DNA from: Oryzicola mucosus
GTDB lineage: Bacteria > Pseudomonadota > Alphaproteobacteria > Rhizobiales > Rhizobiaceae
Length of the DNA: 64,000 nucleotides
Assembly: GCF_014534685.1 (NCBI RefSeq)
Contig: NZ_JACVVX010000008.1
Coordinates: 1 to 64,000, forward strand
Reading direction: 5' to 3'
Shown here in pieces: positions 50,910 through 58,990 of this stretch (positions within the stretch are counted from its first letter, which is position 1; each line of letters begins with the position of its first letter). Position numbers and translations under genes: made by a program. The notes under the pieces are model-generated. The model saw nothing but the letters and a program-made list of their open reading frames with translations. It did not search any database and was not told the DNA's origin.

Positions 50910-51815
50910 ATGCTCCAGACCCTGTTCGACGCACTCTCGCTCGGCTCGCTTTATGCACTCGGCGCACTCGGCATCGCGTTGATCTTCGGGGTCATGCGGC
51001 TGGTGAACTTCGCGCATGGCGATGTCATCGCTTTTTGCGTCTTCGCTCTTCTGTGGCCGTCAACAGATGCCATGGCCATTGTCTTTGCGGGTCAATTGCC
51101 CTGGTATCTGCTGGTACCGTTCGTACTCCTGTGCGGGGCGGGGCTGTCCGTGCTGTGTGAGATCGTGGTTTTCCGCCGCTTCCGCAACGCAAATCCGGCA
51201 ACCATGATGATTGCCTCTTTCGCGCTGGGCTTCGTCATCCGCTACTTCCTCCTGATGCTCTACAGCAGCCGGCCGAAATCCATCTCGCTGCTGCCTGCTC
51301 TGTCGCAACCTGTTGAAATCTTCGGCGCGCGGCTGCCCCTGCTGCAACTCATCACCATCGTCGCCACCATGGCCATACTGATCGGCCTGACCTTGTTCCT
51401 GCGTCAGACCCGCTTCGGGCTGGAAATGCGGGCGGCGGCGGAAAACTTCTCGATGGCCCGCATGCTCGGTGTCCGCGCCAACCGGGTTATCATGGGCGCC
51501 TTCGCTCTGTCTGGCGCACTGGCCGGAGCCATTGCGCTGATCTTCGGCAGCCAGACCGGCACGGTCGATATCCAGATGGGCGCATCGATCATGCTGATGG
51601 CCTTTATTGCCACTGTCATCGGCGGTCTGGGCAGCCTTGGAGGCGCTGTTCTGGCCGGCTTCCTTCTGGGCGCGGCGTCGGTCGTCATGCAGGTAGCGCT
51701 TCCTGTCGATGCCCGCCCGTTCCGCGATGCTTTCGTCTATGGGGCGGTGATACTCGTGCTCCTCTTCCGTCCTCAAGGACTCATTGCCGCGCGCGGCACG
51801 AAGGAAAGGGTCTGA
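50910..51815 (+). CDS. livH: Branched-chain-amino-acid-type ABC transporter, permease (LivH type)
   Basis: A 301-residue membrane protein from the ATG at 50910 (MLQTLFDALSLGSLYALGAL). Motifs GIALIFGVMRLVNFAHGDVI near the N-terminus and FIATVIGGLGSLGGAVLAGF near the C-terminus are characteristic of LivH/BraD permeases. One base separates it from the livF stop. Confidence 0.93.
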   Translation: MLQTLFDALSLGSLYALGALGIALIFGVMRLVNFAHGDVIAFCVFALLWPSTDAMAIVFAGQLPWYLLVPFVLLCGAGLSVLCEIVVFRRFRNANPATMMIASFALGFVIRYFLLMLYSSRPKSISLLPALSQPVEIFGARLPLLQLITIVATMAILIGLTLFLRQTRFGLEMRAAAENFSMARMLGVRANRVIMGAFALSGALAGAIALIFGSQTGTVDIQMGASIMLMAFIATVIGGLGSLGGAVLAGFLLGAASVVMQVALPVDARPFRDAFVYGAVILVLLFRPQGLIAARGTKERV

Positions 51816-51818
51816 CCC

Positions 51819-52910
51819 ATGTCTGCAGTCTCTTCCGCCCCCGAAACTCAGCTGACCGGCGATGTCATCGCCGCCAGGAAGCCGGCGCGATTCACGCTGG
51901 CACGCAAGACCATCGTCACGCCTGTCCTGCTTTCCTTGCTGCTGATCGCGATTACACTCATCACCGTGATGACGGGGTCGCGGCCCTTCAACCAGACCGT
52001 GATTGACGTTCTCGTCCGCGTGATCTTCGTCGTTGGGCTCTACATATTCATCGGCAATTCAGGCGTGCTGAGCTTCGGGCATATCGGCTTCACTTGCCTC
52101 GGCGCCTATGCCGCTGCCTGGCTAACGATCAACCCGATCATGAAAAGCAGCGCCTTGCCCGGCCTGCCTGATTGGCTGCTTCAGACGCGACTCATCTACT
52201 GGCAGGCGGCGATACTGGCAGCGCTTTTTGCCGGCGTGGCGGCGCTCATCTTTGGGAAGGTGCTGATGCGGCTTTCGGGGATCGCCGCCTCTATCGCCAC
52301 CTTCGCCGTGCTTGCGATGATCAATACGATCTATTCCAACTGGGACAGCGTCACCGGCGGGACCTCGTCGGTCGTTGGCATTCCCATCATCCGGACGATC
52401 TGGCCTTACCTGATCGGGGCCGTCGCAGCCATCTTCATCGCCTGGGCGCATGCGATTTCGCGGTCCGGCCTTGCACTGCGCGCCGCGCGCGACGAGCCCA
52501 CGGCCGCCGCTGCCTCCGGTGTCGATATTCCCAAGGAACGGCTTGTGGCCTTCGTCGTCTCCGGTGCGGTCATGGGGCTGGGCGGTGCCCTGATGGCTCA
52601 TTCCATCGGCGTGGTCACCCCCGACACTTTCTATCTCAGCCTCACATTCATCACCCTGTCCATGCTCGTTGTCGGCGGCATGGGAAGTCTCTCGGGTGGT
52701 GTTATCGGGGTGGTGCTCCTATCCGCCCTCATCCAGGCACTTCGCTGGATGGAAGGCGGCGTATCGCTCGGTGACGCCACCTTCGCTCTTCCGAAGGGAA
52801 TTCAGGAAATCGCACTCGGCGTCATCATGATCGTCATTCTCGCGCTTCGTCCATCAGGCCTTATGGGAAACCGCGAGATCACCTTAACCCGCAGCAAACG
52901 CAACATGTGA
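51819..52910 (+). CDS. livM: Branched-chain-amino-acid-type ABC transporter, permease (LivM type)
   Basis: A 363-residue membrane protein with an N-terminal extension and the LivM core: FIGNSGVLSFGHIGFTCLGA, then ISRSGLALRAARDEPTAAAA, GAVMGLGGALMAHSIG and MLVVGGMGSLSGGVIGVV. It pairs with LivH as the channel of the importer. Confidence 0.93.
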   Translation: MSAVSSAPETQLTGDVIAARKPARFTLARKTIVTPVLLSLLLIAITLITVMTGSRPFNQTVIDVLVRVIFVVGLYIFIGNSGVLSFGHIGFTCLGAYAAAWLTINPIMKSSALPGLPDWLLQTRLIYWQAAILAALFAGVAALIFGKVLMRLSGIAASIATFAVLAMINTIYSNWDSVTGGTSSVVGIPIIRTIWPYLIGAVAAIFIAWAHAISRSGLALRAARDEPTAAAASGVDIPKERLVAFVVSGAVMGLGGALMAHSIGVVTPDTFYLSLTFITLSMLVVGGMGSLSGGVIGVVLLSALIQALRWMEGGVSLGDATFALPKGIQEIALGVIMIVILALRPSGLMGNREITLTRSKRNM

Positions 52911-52950
52911 CTGGCGGCACAAGCCGACCGGAAGCAAAAAGGAGATGTGC

Positions 52951-54144
52951 ATGGCATACAAAATTAGAATTGTCGCGACGGCGCTGGCCTCGGTTTCCTT
53001 GGCATTCCCGGCTCTGGCCGATGACGAGAAGGTCGTCGTCGGATTCGCCACGGCCGAGTCGGGCTTCATGGAAGCCTACGATAAGCCCGCCCAGGAAGCG
53101 GCCATGATCCGTATTGAGGAAATCAATGCGGCCGGCGGTTTGCTTGGCAAGCAGATTGAGGTGGTCAAGGCCGATACCAAGTCTGACCGTGCCGAAGGTG
53201 CCAAGGCCGGTCTCTCCGTGCTCGATCAGGGCGCGGATCTCGTCGTCGTTTCGTGCGACTACGATTTCGGCTCGCCCGCAGCTCTCGCGGCCGAGGACGC
53301 AGGCCAGGTGTCGTTCTTCCTGTGCGCGGAATCGGTCAAGGCCGGTATCCAGGGCGTAGGCCCGCACAGCTTCTCTGCTTCGGTTCTCGCTCCGGTTCAA
53401 GGCGCGACCATGGCGGAATGGGCTTTCAAGGAAAAGGGCGCGAAGGATTTCTACCGGCTGCTTGACACCTGGACGGTCTACAACAAGGGCATCTGCGACG
53501 GCTTCGACTGGATGATGCCGAAGCTTGAGGCCCAGGGTGCGAAGCTCGTTGGCGAAGACACCTTCAAGAACGAAGACGCCTCCATCGCAGCCCAGATCAC
53601 CCGCATCAAGTCCCTGCCGAAGGAGCCCGATGCGATCATGCTCTGCACCATGATGCCAGGCGCCGTATCGGCGATCAAACAGCTGCGCGCTGCCGGCATC
53701 AACTCGATGATCCTGAACGGCTCGGGCGTCGATGGCAGCTATTGGCTCTCGGCGGTGCCCGATCTCACGAACTTCTACGTGCCGGTTCAGGGGTCGATCT
53801 ATGGCGACGACCCCAGCGCCGACGTTAACAAGTTCAACACCGTCTACAAGGAAAAGACCGGTGCCGAACCGTCAAGCCAGTATGTCTATCCCGGCTATGT
53901 CATGATCGACGTATGGGCAAAGGCGGTCGAACGTGCCGGTACCACGGACGCGGACGCCGTTGTTGCAGAACTGGAAAAAATGAAGGACGAGCCGACGCTG
54001 TTTGGCACCCGCACCTTTACGCCCGAACTGCATCACCAGAACCGGGCGCGGTACTTGATCGTCGAAACCAAGGCCGGAAAGCCAGGCGTCGTCGGCGAAT
54101 GGACGATTTCCGAACCCGTTCCGATGGAAGCGATCCTGAAGTAG
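52951..54144 (+). CDS. Branched-chain-amino-acid-type ABC transporter, substrate-binding protein
   Basis: A 397-residue periplasmic binding protein from the ATG at 52951; the ATG at 52945 directly touches the AAGGAG ribosome site, so the second one (6-base spacing) is used. A signal peptide ends at about FPALADD. The two-lobed peripla_BP_6 fold is shown by VVVGFATAESGFMEAYDKPA, then INAAGGLLGKQIEVVKADTK, VLDQGADLVVVSCDYDFGSP and TMMPGAVSAIKQLRAAGI. The ligand is unknown; the neighbouring carboxylase operon suggests its substrate or a related amide. Confidence 0.92.
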   Translation: MAYKIRIVATALASVSLAFPALADDEKVVVGFATAESGFMEAYDKPAQEAAMIRIEEINAAGGLLGKQIEVVKADTKSDRAEGAKAGLSVLDQGADLVVVSCDYDFGSPAALAAEDAGQVSFFLCAESVKAGIQGVGPHSFSASVLAPVQGATMAEWAFKEKGAKDFYRLLDTWTVYNKGICDGFDWMMPKLEAQGAKLVGEDTFKNEDASIAAQITRIKSLPKEPDAIMLCTMMPGAVSAIKQLRAAGINSMILNGSGVDGSYWLSAVPDLTNFYVPVQGSIYGDDPSADVNKFNTVYKEKTGAEPSSQYVYPGYVMIDVWAKAVERAGTTDADAVVAELEKMKDEPTLFGTRTFTPELHHQNRARYLIVETKAGKPGVVGEWTISEPVPMEAILK

Positions 54145-54178
54145 CGAAAAAGGGCCGGAGCAAACCGGGCCTGAATAG

Positions 54179-54206
54179 AAAAAGGCCGGCTTTCGCCGGC
54201 CTTTTT
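54179..54206. terminator. Strong bidirectional intrinsic terminator
   Basis: AAAAAGGCCGGC-TTTC-GCCGGCCTTTTT, a perfect 7-bp GC stem with A/T runs on both flanks, so it can stop transcription in both directions. It lies 35 bp after the binding-protein stop and 9 bp before the end of the convergent 54216-54809 gene. Confidence 0.95.
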
Positions 54207-54215
54207 GCGTAAAGT

Positions 54216-54809
54216 TCAACGCCTATAGCGGGCGCGCTCTTCTTCGATTTCGCTGGGACCATATGGATCGAGAGTATCGTCGAAACGAGTCCAGCCTTCC
54301 TCGGCATAGACGGCGCGGCGCTCGGTCGGATCGACCCAGTTGGAGTCGCGAAGAATGGCTTCGGCCGTCGGATAGACACTATCGTCAACCTTGGCCGTGA
54401 CCAGCGTGCCGCCGCGGCGGACGCCTTCTGCATAAACATGCGCGTCCTCTTCAGGGACACCCGATTCCGTCATTGCACCGATCAAACCGCCGGCGGCGCC
54501 GCCCGCAAGAGCGCCGGCCGCAGCACCGGCGGCCGTTGCTACAAGCCAACCTGCTGCCACGACAGGTCCGACTCCCGGGATGGCCATTACGCCAAGTCCG
54601 GTAAGAAGACCGCCGACACCACCAACTGCCGCTCCGATACCGGCACCTGTGCCGGCGCCCTCGGCCGCATTGGATTCGTTTCCGTGGCGCTCATCAGCGT
54701 TGTTGGAAACGATGCTGATGTCGCTTGACGGCACGCCTTGCGCTTCAAGAGCGCTGACGGCAGCACTCGCATCTGAATAATCGTCAAAAAGACCTGTCAC
54801 AGTTCTCAT
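54216..54809 (-). CDS. General-stress-type protein with glycine-rich hydrophobic core
   Basis: A 197-residue protein from the ATG at 54809 (MRTVTGLFDDYSDASAAVSA); an upstream frame to 54911 is not used. N-terminal FDDYSDASAAVSALEAQGVP with SDISIVSNN is the usual opening of YflT-like general-stress proteins. The middle (about 50-115) is a Gly/Ala-rich, hydrophobic segment able to insert into a membrane. The C-terminus, VYPTAEAILRDSNWVDPTER and beyond, is polar. No enzymatic motif. Confidence 0.75.
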   Translation of the reverse strand: MRTVTGLFDDYSDASAAVSALEAQGVPSSDISIVSNNADERHGNESNAAEGAGTGAGIGAAVGGVGGLLTGLGVMAIPGVGPVVAAGWLVATAAGAAAGALAGGAAGGLIGAMTESGVPEEDAHVYAEGVRRGGTLVTAKVDDSVYPTAEAILRDSNWVDPTERRAVYAEEGWTRFDDTLDPYGPSEIEEERARYRR

Positions 54810-54832
54810 AAAAACTCTCCTAAATCTGAAAA

Positions 54833-55147
54833 TTAATTGGCGGTGATATTGCCCTGGTAGTCCAGCGCAACATTCACGGACTTGCCGTCCTTCATCGCCG
54901 TACCGCGCCAAACACCCTTGTCGTCCAGGGTGAGGCCAGCGACATCGGCATATCCGCCTTCAACCAAGCGATCTCTTGCCTGTGCTTCAGTAAAACTGTT
55001 GGCACCTTCGACCGGCGCGGTGGGGTTAGTCGTCTCGGGCGTCGTAACAGCCGGCGTATTGCCATCTGTGGCGGGAGGTGTGGTCTGCGCAGCTGCGGCG
55101 AAGGTCGACGCCCCGACAAGTGCGGCGGCCATAAATAGCTTCTTCAT
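54833..55147 (-). CDS. Exported PepSY-like small protein
   Basis: A 104-residue protein: signal peptide MKKLFMAAALVGASTFAAAA, a Thr/Pro-rich linker (TTPPATDGNTPAVTTPETTN) and a C-terminal PepSY-like domain (SFTEAQARDRLVEGGYADVA, then MKDGKSVNVALDYQGNI). Likely periplasmic. Such domains are thought to modulate proteases or other periplasmic proteins. Stands 24 bp from the stress gene in the same orientation. Confidence 0.75.
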   Translation of the reverse strand: MKKLFMAAALVGASTFAAAAQTTPPATDGNTPAVTTPETTNPTAPVEGANSFTEAQARDRLVEGGYADVAGLTLDDKGVWRGTAMKDGKSVNVALDYQGNITAN

Positions 55148-55421
55148 TTTGGTATCCTCGTTTCGGCCCGTTGAGAGGCTCCTAGAGAACCCGCGCCACG
55201 ATGTTTGGTTCCCTGCGGATGATTTGAAAGGATCATCTCAGCGCAGTGAAAACGATGTCGATTAGCCGGATAAGGACAAGACAAGCACTCGAAGGAGGTG
55301 CAAATCGGCGCGCTATAAGCCGAATATGAGCGGTCTTGGTCTCCGCGCCGGACCTTTAGCTCAAGCCTTGTTGATGTCGAATTTTGCACCTAGCACGAGG
55401 GGACAGCAACCGAGGTTCGCC

Positions 55422-55859
55422 ATGCATCTCTCGTCTTCGTTTTGGGCCCTTACAATAGCGGTCGCGTTCGTGCCGGGCCTGACCGGCTGCACATCGGCGA
55501 AGGTTGCCAATTCAGCGCTTGCAGAACCGAATGTCATTATGGTGGCCAATCCACAGCCGCCGTACACTTACTGGGCGCCGGAAAATTCCACCATCCGCAA
55601 CCATCCGCGTGAACGAGGTATCTGGATTGCCGAAACCAAAGACGGCTCGCGCAAATATTATTTCGGCGACCAGTGCCGTGCATCGGACTATCAGCGCTTT
55701 GTTGGCCAACCCATGGATGCGTTGCCAAAGAAACCAGCGAATGCGACATGGCGTCTGGGGTGCTCAACCTGTGCTCACACCTCGGACCTGGTTAGGACCA
55801 GGATGAATGTCACCCATAGCGAGAAAACCGGGGCGATTAACGAAATCTATTGCGGTTAG
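55422..55859 (+). CDS. Lipoprotein of the I78 (Elastase/subtilisin-type) peptidase-inhibitor fold
   Basis: A 145-residue protein from the ATG at 55422. A lipobox PGLTGC follows a hydrophobic leader, so it is probably a lipoprotein. The mature part ends QCRASDYQRFVGQPMDALPK, then RTRMNVTHSEKTGAINEIYC, resembling the I78 inhibitor family (C...VG...RxN...G.I..xxCG). The frame open upstream to 55326 adds no signal. A second cysteine pair (GCSTCAH) is unusual for the family. Confidence 0.7.
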   Translation: MHLSSSFWALTIAVAFVPGLTGCTSAKVANSALAEPNVIMVANPQPPYTYWAPENSTIRNHPRERGIWIAETKDGSRKYYFGDQCRASDYQRFVGQPMDALPKKPANATWRLGCSTCAHTSDLVRTRMNVTHSEKTGAINEIYCG

Positions 55860-55894
55860 GGCCCCCTGCCCGAACGATCTCGCTCTTTCAAATA

Positions 55895-56797
55895 TTACCC
55901 CGGTCCTTGCTGAAGCACCTCCTTCAAAATTCCTGCGAAGGTCTGTGCGGCAAGGGATAGGGGTCGGCGCTTGGGGATGATCATGCCGACCGAGACAGGG
56001 ATGCGAGGCTCGAACTGGCGGACCGCTATATGATCGAACTCGTTGGCGTCCCAGACGGAGAAATGATCAACAAGGGCGACGCCGCGGCCGCGTTCGACCA
56101 GCCGCCGGATAAGCTGGCTCTGGTTGGAGATCAGCGTGTTGGAAGGTTTCACGCCTTCGTCCGATAGGGACCGGAAAATCGCCGCGCCGAACGGTACGGA
56201 GCGCGGATAGGTGACGAAGGGCTGGTCGGCGATGTCGCTGGCCAGGATGATGCGATGCTTCGCCAGCTTATGATCCGTCGGCATGATGCAGACCATGGAC
56301 GCCGTCTTCAGCGTCTGCGTCATCAGGTCGGACTCGTGCTCGGGATGATGAACAAGGCCGAAATCGTAGTTGCCGCGGCTGACATAAGTGTGGATTTTGT
56401 CGGAGTCGAGTAGGTCGGCCTGCACCTGGATTCCCGGATAGAGATTGTTGAATCGCTCTACCGCCATGGGAATGAGGGCAGTGCTGAAGGCGGAGAGTAT
56501 GCCGATATTCACATAGCCCTGGGCCATGGACGTAAGGTCCAGCGATAGGTTCTCGAACAGCATGAGTTCGTCCATCAACCGGGTAGCGTGAGCGAAAAGT
56601 ATTTCCGCTTCCGGCGTCGGCCGCAACCGCCCCGCGCTGCGCTCGAACAGTTTGACCCCGGCAAAATCCTCAAGCTGTTTCAGCGACTTGCTGGCGTTGG
56701 GCTGGGTTGTGTGAAGCACCTGCGCGGCCTCTGTAACGGACCCCGTTTTCATGAAAGCGGCGAGGGTATCGAGGTGGCGGAGTTTTATCCGGCGCAT
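55895..56797 (-). CDS. LysR-family regulator, divergent from hyuA
   Basis: A 300-residue LysR protein starting MRRIKLRHLDTLAAFMKTGS with VTEAAQVLHTTQPNASKSLK and QLEDFAGVKLFERSAGRLRP. The ATG at 56797 has CGGAGA 7 bases upstream on the minus strand; using the ATG at 56818 would place the start inside the palindrome at 56817-56831. It is the natural regulator of the hyuAB-SIS-kinase-ABC operon. Confidence 0.9.
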   Translation of the reverse strand: MRRIKLRHLDTLAAFMKTGSVTEAAQVLHTTQPNASKSLKQLEDFAGVKLFERSAGRLRPTPEAEILFAHATRLMDELMLFENLSLDLTSMAQGYVNIGILSAFSTALIPMAVERFNNLYPGIQVQADLLDSDKIHTYVSRGNYDFGLVHHPEHESDLMTQTLKTASMVCIMPTDHKLAKHRIILASDIADQPFVTYPRSVPFGAAIFRSLSDEGVKPSNTLISNQSQLIRRLVERGRGVALVDHFSVWDANEFDHIAVRQFEPRIPVSVGMIIPKRRPLSLAAQTFAGILKEVLQQGPG

Positions 56798-56816
56798 GAT
56801 GATGTCTCCGATTGAC

Positions 56817-56831
56817 ATTCCATTTTGGAAT
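56817..56831. promoter_or_regulatory. Candidate LysR operator
   Basis: ATTCCA-TTT-TGGAAT, a perfect 6-3-6 inverted repeat and a T-N11-A site in the LysR/hyuA intergenic region, 20 bp upstream of the LysR start. Confidence 0.6.
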
Positions 56832-56944
56832 GGAAAGCTTGATTAAATGAATTTTACATCCGCCGATAGCCGTCCCACACTTGCCCTCATCACAGGACAG
56901 GCGGGAGCTGAGGCGACCGCCCAAAGCACGAAGACTACATCATC

Positions 56945-58990
56945 ATGGGCAACATCAGGGTTGGCATCGATGTCGGCGGAACCTTCACGGATTTCACCGT
57001 ACTCGACGACGAAACGGGCGGGATGCGCCACTTCAAAGTGTCTTCGACACCGCATGATCCATCCGAGGCCATCGAGATCGGTATTGCCAGCTTCGAGGAG
57101 CGCGGCCTGAACGCGTCAGACGTTGTCCATTTCGGCCATGGCACCACGGTCGCGACCAACATGGTCATCGAGCGCCGCGGCGGCAAGACCGGTCTGTTGA
57201 CCACCGAAGGTTTCCGCGACGTGCTGGAGATCGGCCGGCAGACCCGCCCCGACCTTTTCGACATGAGCGTGCGCAAGCCAGACCCGCTGGTTGTGCGCTC
57301 GCTGCGCCTGGAAGTTGCCGAGCGCCTCGGCCCCGATGGCGAGGTCATCCGGCCACTCGACGAAGCTGGCGTCGAACAGGCCGCCATTCGCTTCAAGCAA
57401 GATGGCGTCGAGGCCATTGCCATTGGCTTCTTGCACTCATACCGCAACGCGGCTCACGAACGGCGCGCCGCTGAAATCATCCGCAAGCACCTGCCGGACG
57501 TCTTCATCAGCCTGTCGAGCGACGTTCTGCCGGAGTTCCGCGAATATGAGCGCATTTCCACGACGGTGATGAACGCTTATCTGATGCCCCGCATGGACGG
57601 CTATCTCGACCGCTTCATGAAGCGGTCGCGCGCGGCAGGCGTGGATGCCAAGCCGTACACTATCCATTCCAACGGCGGCTTGATGTCGACCGAGACGGCG
57701 CGCGACTATCCGGTGCGCACCTGCCTTTCGGGTCCGGCTGCAGGTGTGGTTGGCGCTGCCCTCGTCGGCAAGGCGGCATCCTTTCCAAACATCATCACTT
57801 ACGACGTCGGCGGCACGTCCACGGACGTAGCCCTCATCGCCGACGGGAAGCCCGCCTATTCGGCTGACCGCGACGTGGCGGGCTACTCCATTCGCTGCCC
57901 CATGGTCGATGTCAGCGTCATCGGCGCCGGCGGCGGCTCCATCGCTTGGCTGGACGATGCAGGCGGCCTGAAGGTCGGCCCGCAGAGTGCCGCTGCGGTT
58001 CCCGGCCCAGCCGCCTATGGCAAGGGTGGTGCCGACGCCACCATTACGGACGCCAATATAGTGCTGCAGCGGCTCAACCCGGTGGCGCTTTTGGACGGCG
58101 CCATGCCGGTCGACCGCGAGGCCGCGCTGATCGCAATCGGCGCCGTAGCTGAAAAGATCGGTCGCAGCGTCGAGGACACCGCTTGGGGCATCATCCGCAT
58201 CGCGGTCGCTAATATGGCGCGCGCCATCCGCGCCGTCTCCATGGACAAGGGCCACGACCTCAAGCAGTTCGCCCTGATGGCCTTCGGCGGGGCAGGCCCG
58301 CTGCATGCCTCCCTGGTGGCTGCTGAAACCGGCCTTGGCACCGTCATCATTCCGGAATCCCCTGGCACCATGTGCGCCCGAGGTGTTCTTCTATCCGATG
58401 TTACTCGCGACTTCGTGTCCACTCAGATCAAGCGGGCGCACGGCGAAAGCTGGGCTGAAATTACGACTGCGCTGGCAGGTCTTGAAACGCAGGGCCGGGA
58501 TTGGCTCGAAGCTGAGACAATCCCTGACGAAAAGCGTGCGTTACAGCACATCGCCGAAGCCCGCTATGCCGGCCAGAACCACGAAATCCGCGTCGAAGGT
58601 ATCCTGTTGAGCGCCGAGGATTTCGCCACCCGTTTCGGCGAGGCGCATCGCGTGGTCTACGGCTATGCGCTGGAAAACCATCCGGTCGAGATCGTCAACC
58701 TGCGCGTCCAGGCCATTGGCCATGCCGGACGGCCGCTGCGGACTGTCGAGAGTGCGACCGGCACCATGGCCAATGCCATGGTCGGCGAGCGCGAGGTCTA
58801 TGTGGGCCCAGAAGGCGGTTGGCAGACCATGCCCGTCTATAAGCGGTCGCTGATGCCGCAGAACGAAAAATTCACCGGCCCGGCAATCATCGAGGAACTG
58901 ACCTCGACCGCTTATTTGCTTCCCGACCAGACGGGCGTCGTCGATGCCTATGGCAACATCATCCTCAGCTTTGTGAAGGACCGTGCGTGA
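56945..58990 (+). CDS. hyuA: Hydantoinase/oxoprolinase family, A subunit (HyuA)
   Basis: A 681-residue protein of the ASKHA-like hydantoinase/oxoprolinase family: N-terminal RVGIDVGGTFTDFTVLDDET (phosphate-binding), then GHGTTVATNMVIERRGGKTG and LLTTEGFRDVLEIGRQTRPD, IHSNGGLMSTETARDYPVRT, and NIITYDVGGTSTDVALIADG. ATP-dependent opening of a cyclic amide (hydantoin, N-methylhydantoin or 5-oxoproline) is the family reaction. It overlaps hyuB by one base (TGATG). Confidence 0.92.
   Translation: MGNIRVGIDVGGTFTDFTVLDDETGGMRHFKVSSTPHDPSEAIEIGIASFEERGLNASDVVHFGHGTTVATNMVIERRGGKTGLLTTEGFRDVLEIGRQTRPDLFDMSVRKPDPLVVRSLRLEVAERLGPDGEVIRPLDEAGVEQAAIRFKQDGVEAIAIGFLHSYRNAAHERRAAEIIRKHLPDVFISLSSDVLPEFREYERISTTVMNAYLMPRMDGYLDRFMKRSRAAGVDAKPYTIHSNGGLMSTETARDYPVRTCLSGPAAGVVGAALVGKAASFPNIITYDVGGTSTDVALIADGKPAYSADRDVAGYSIRCPMVDVSVIGAGGGSIAWLDDAGGLKVGPQSAAAVPGPAAYGKGGADATITDANIVLQRLNPVALLDGAMPVDREAALIAIGAVAEKIGRSVEDTAWGIIRIAVANMARAIRAVSMDKGHDLKQFALMAFGGAGPLHASLVAAETGLGTVIIPESPGTMCARGVLLSDVTRDFVSTQIKRAHGESWAEITTALAGLETQGRDWLEAETIPDEKRALQHIAEARYAGQNHEIRVEGILLSAEDFATRFGEAHRVVYGYALENHPVEIVNLRVQAIGHAGRPLRTVESATGTMANAMVGEREVYVGPEGGWQTMPVYKRSLMPQNEKFTGPAIIEELTSTAYLLPDQTGVVDAYGNIILSFVKDRA

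Noticed and set aside
57437-58306. 289-codon frame antisense to hyuA
   Set aside because: Chance open frame opposite a conserved gene.
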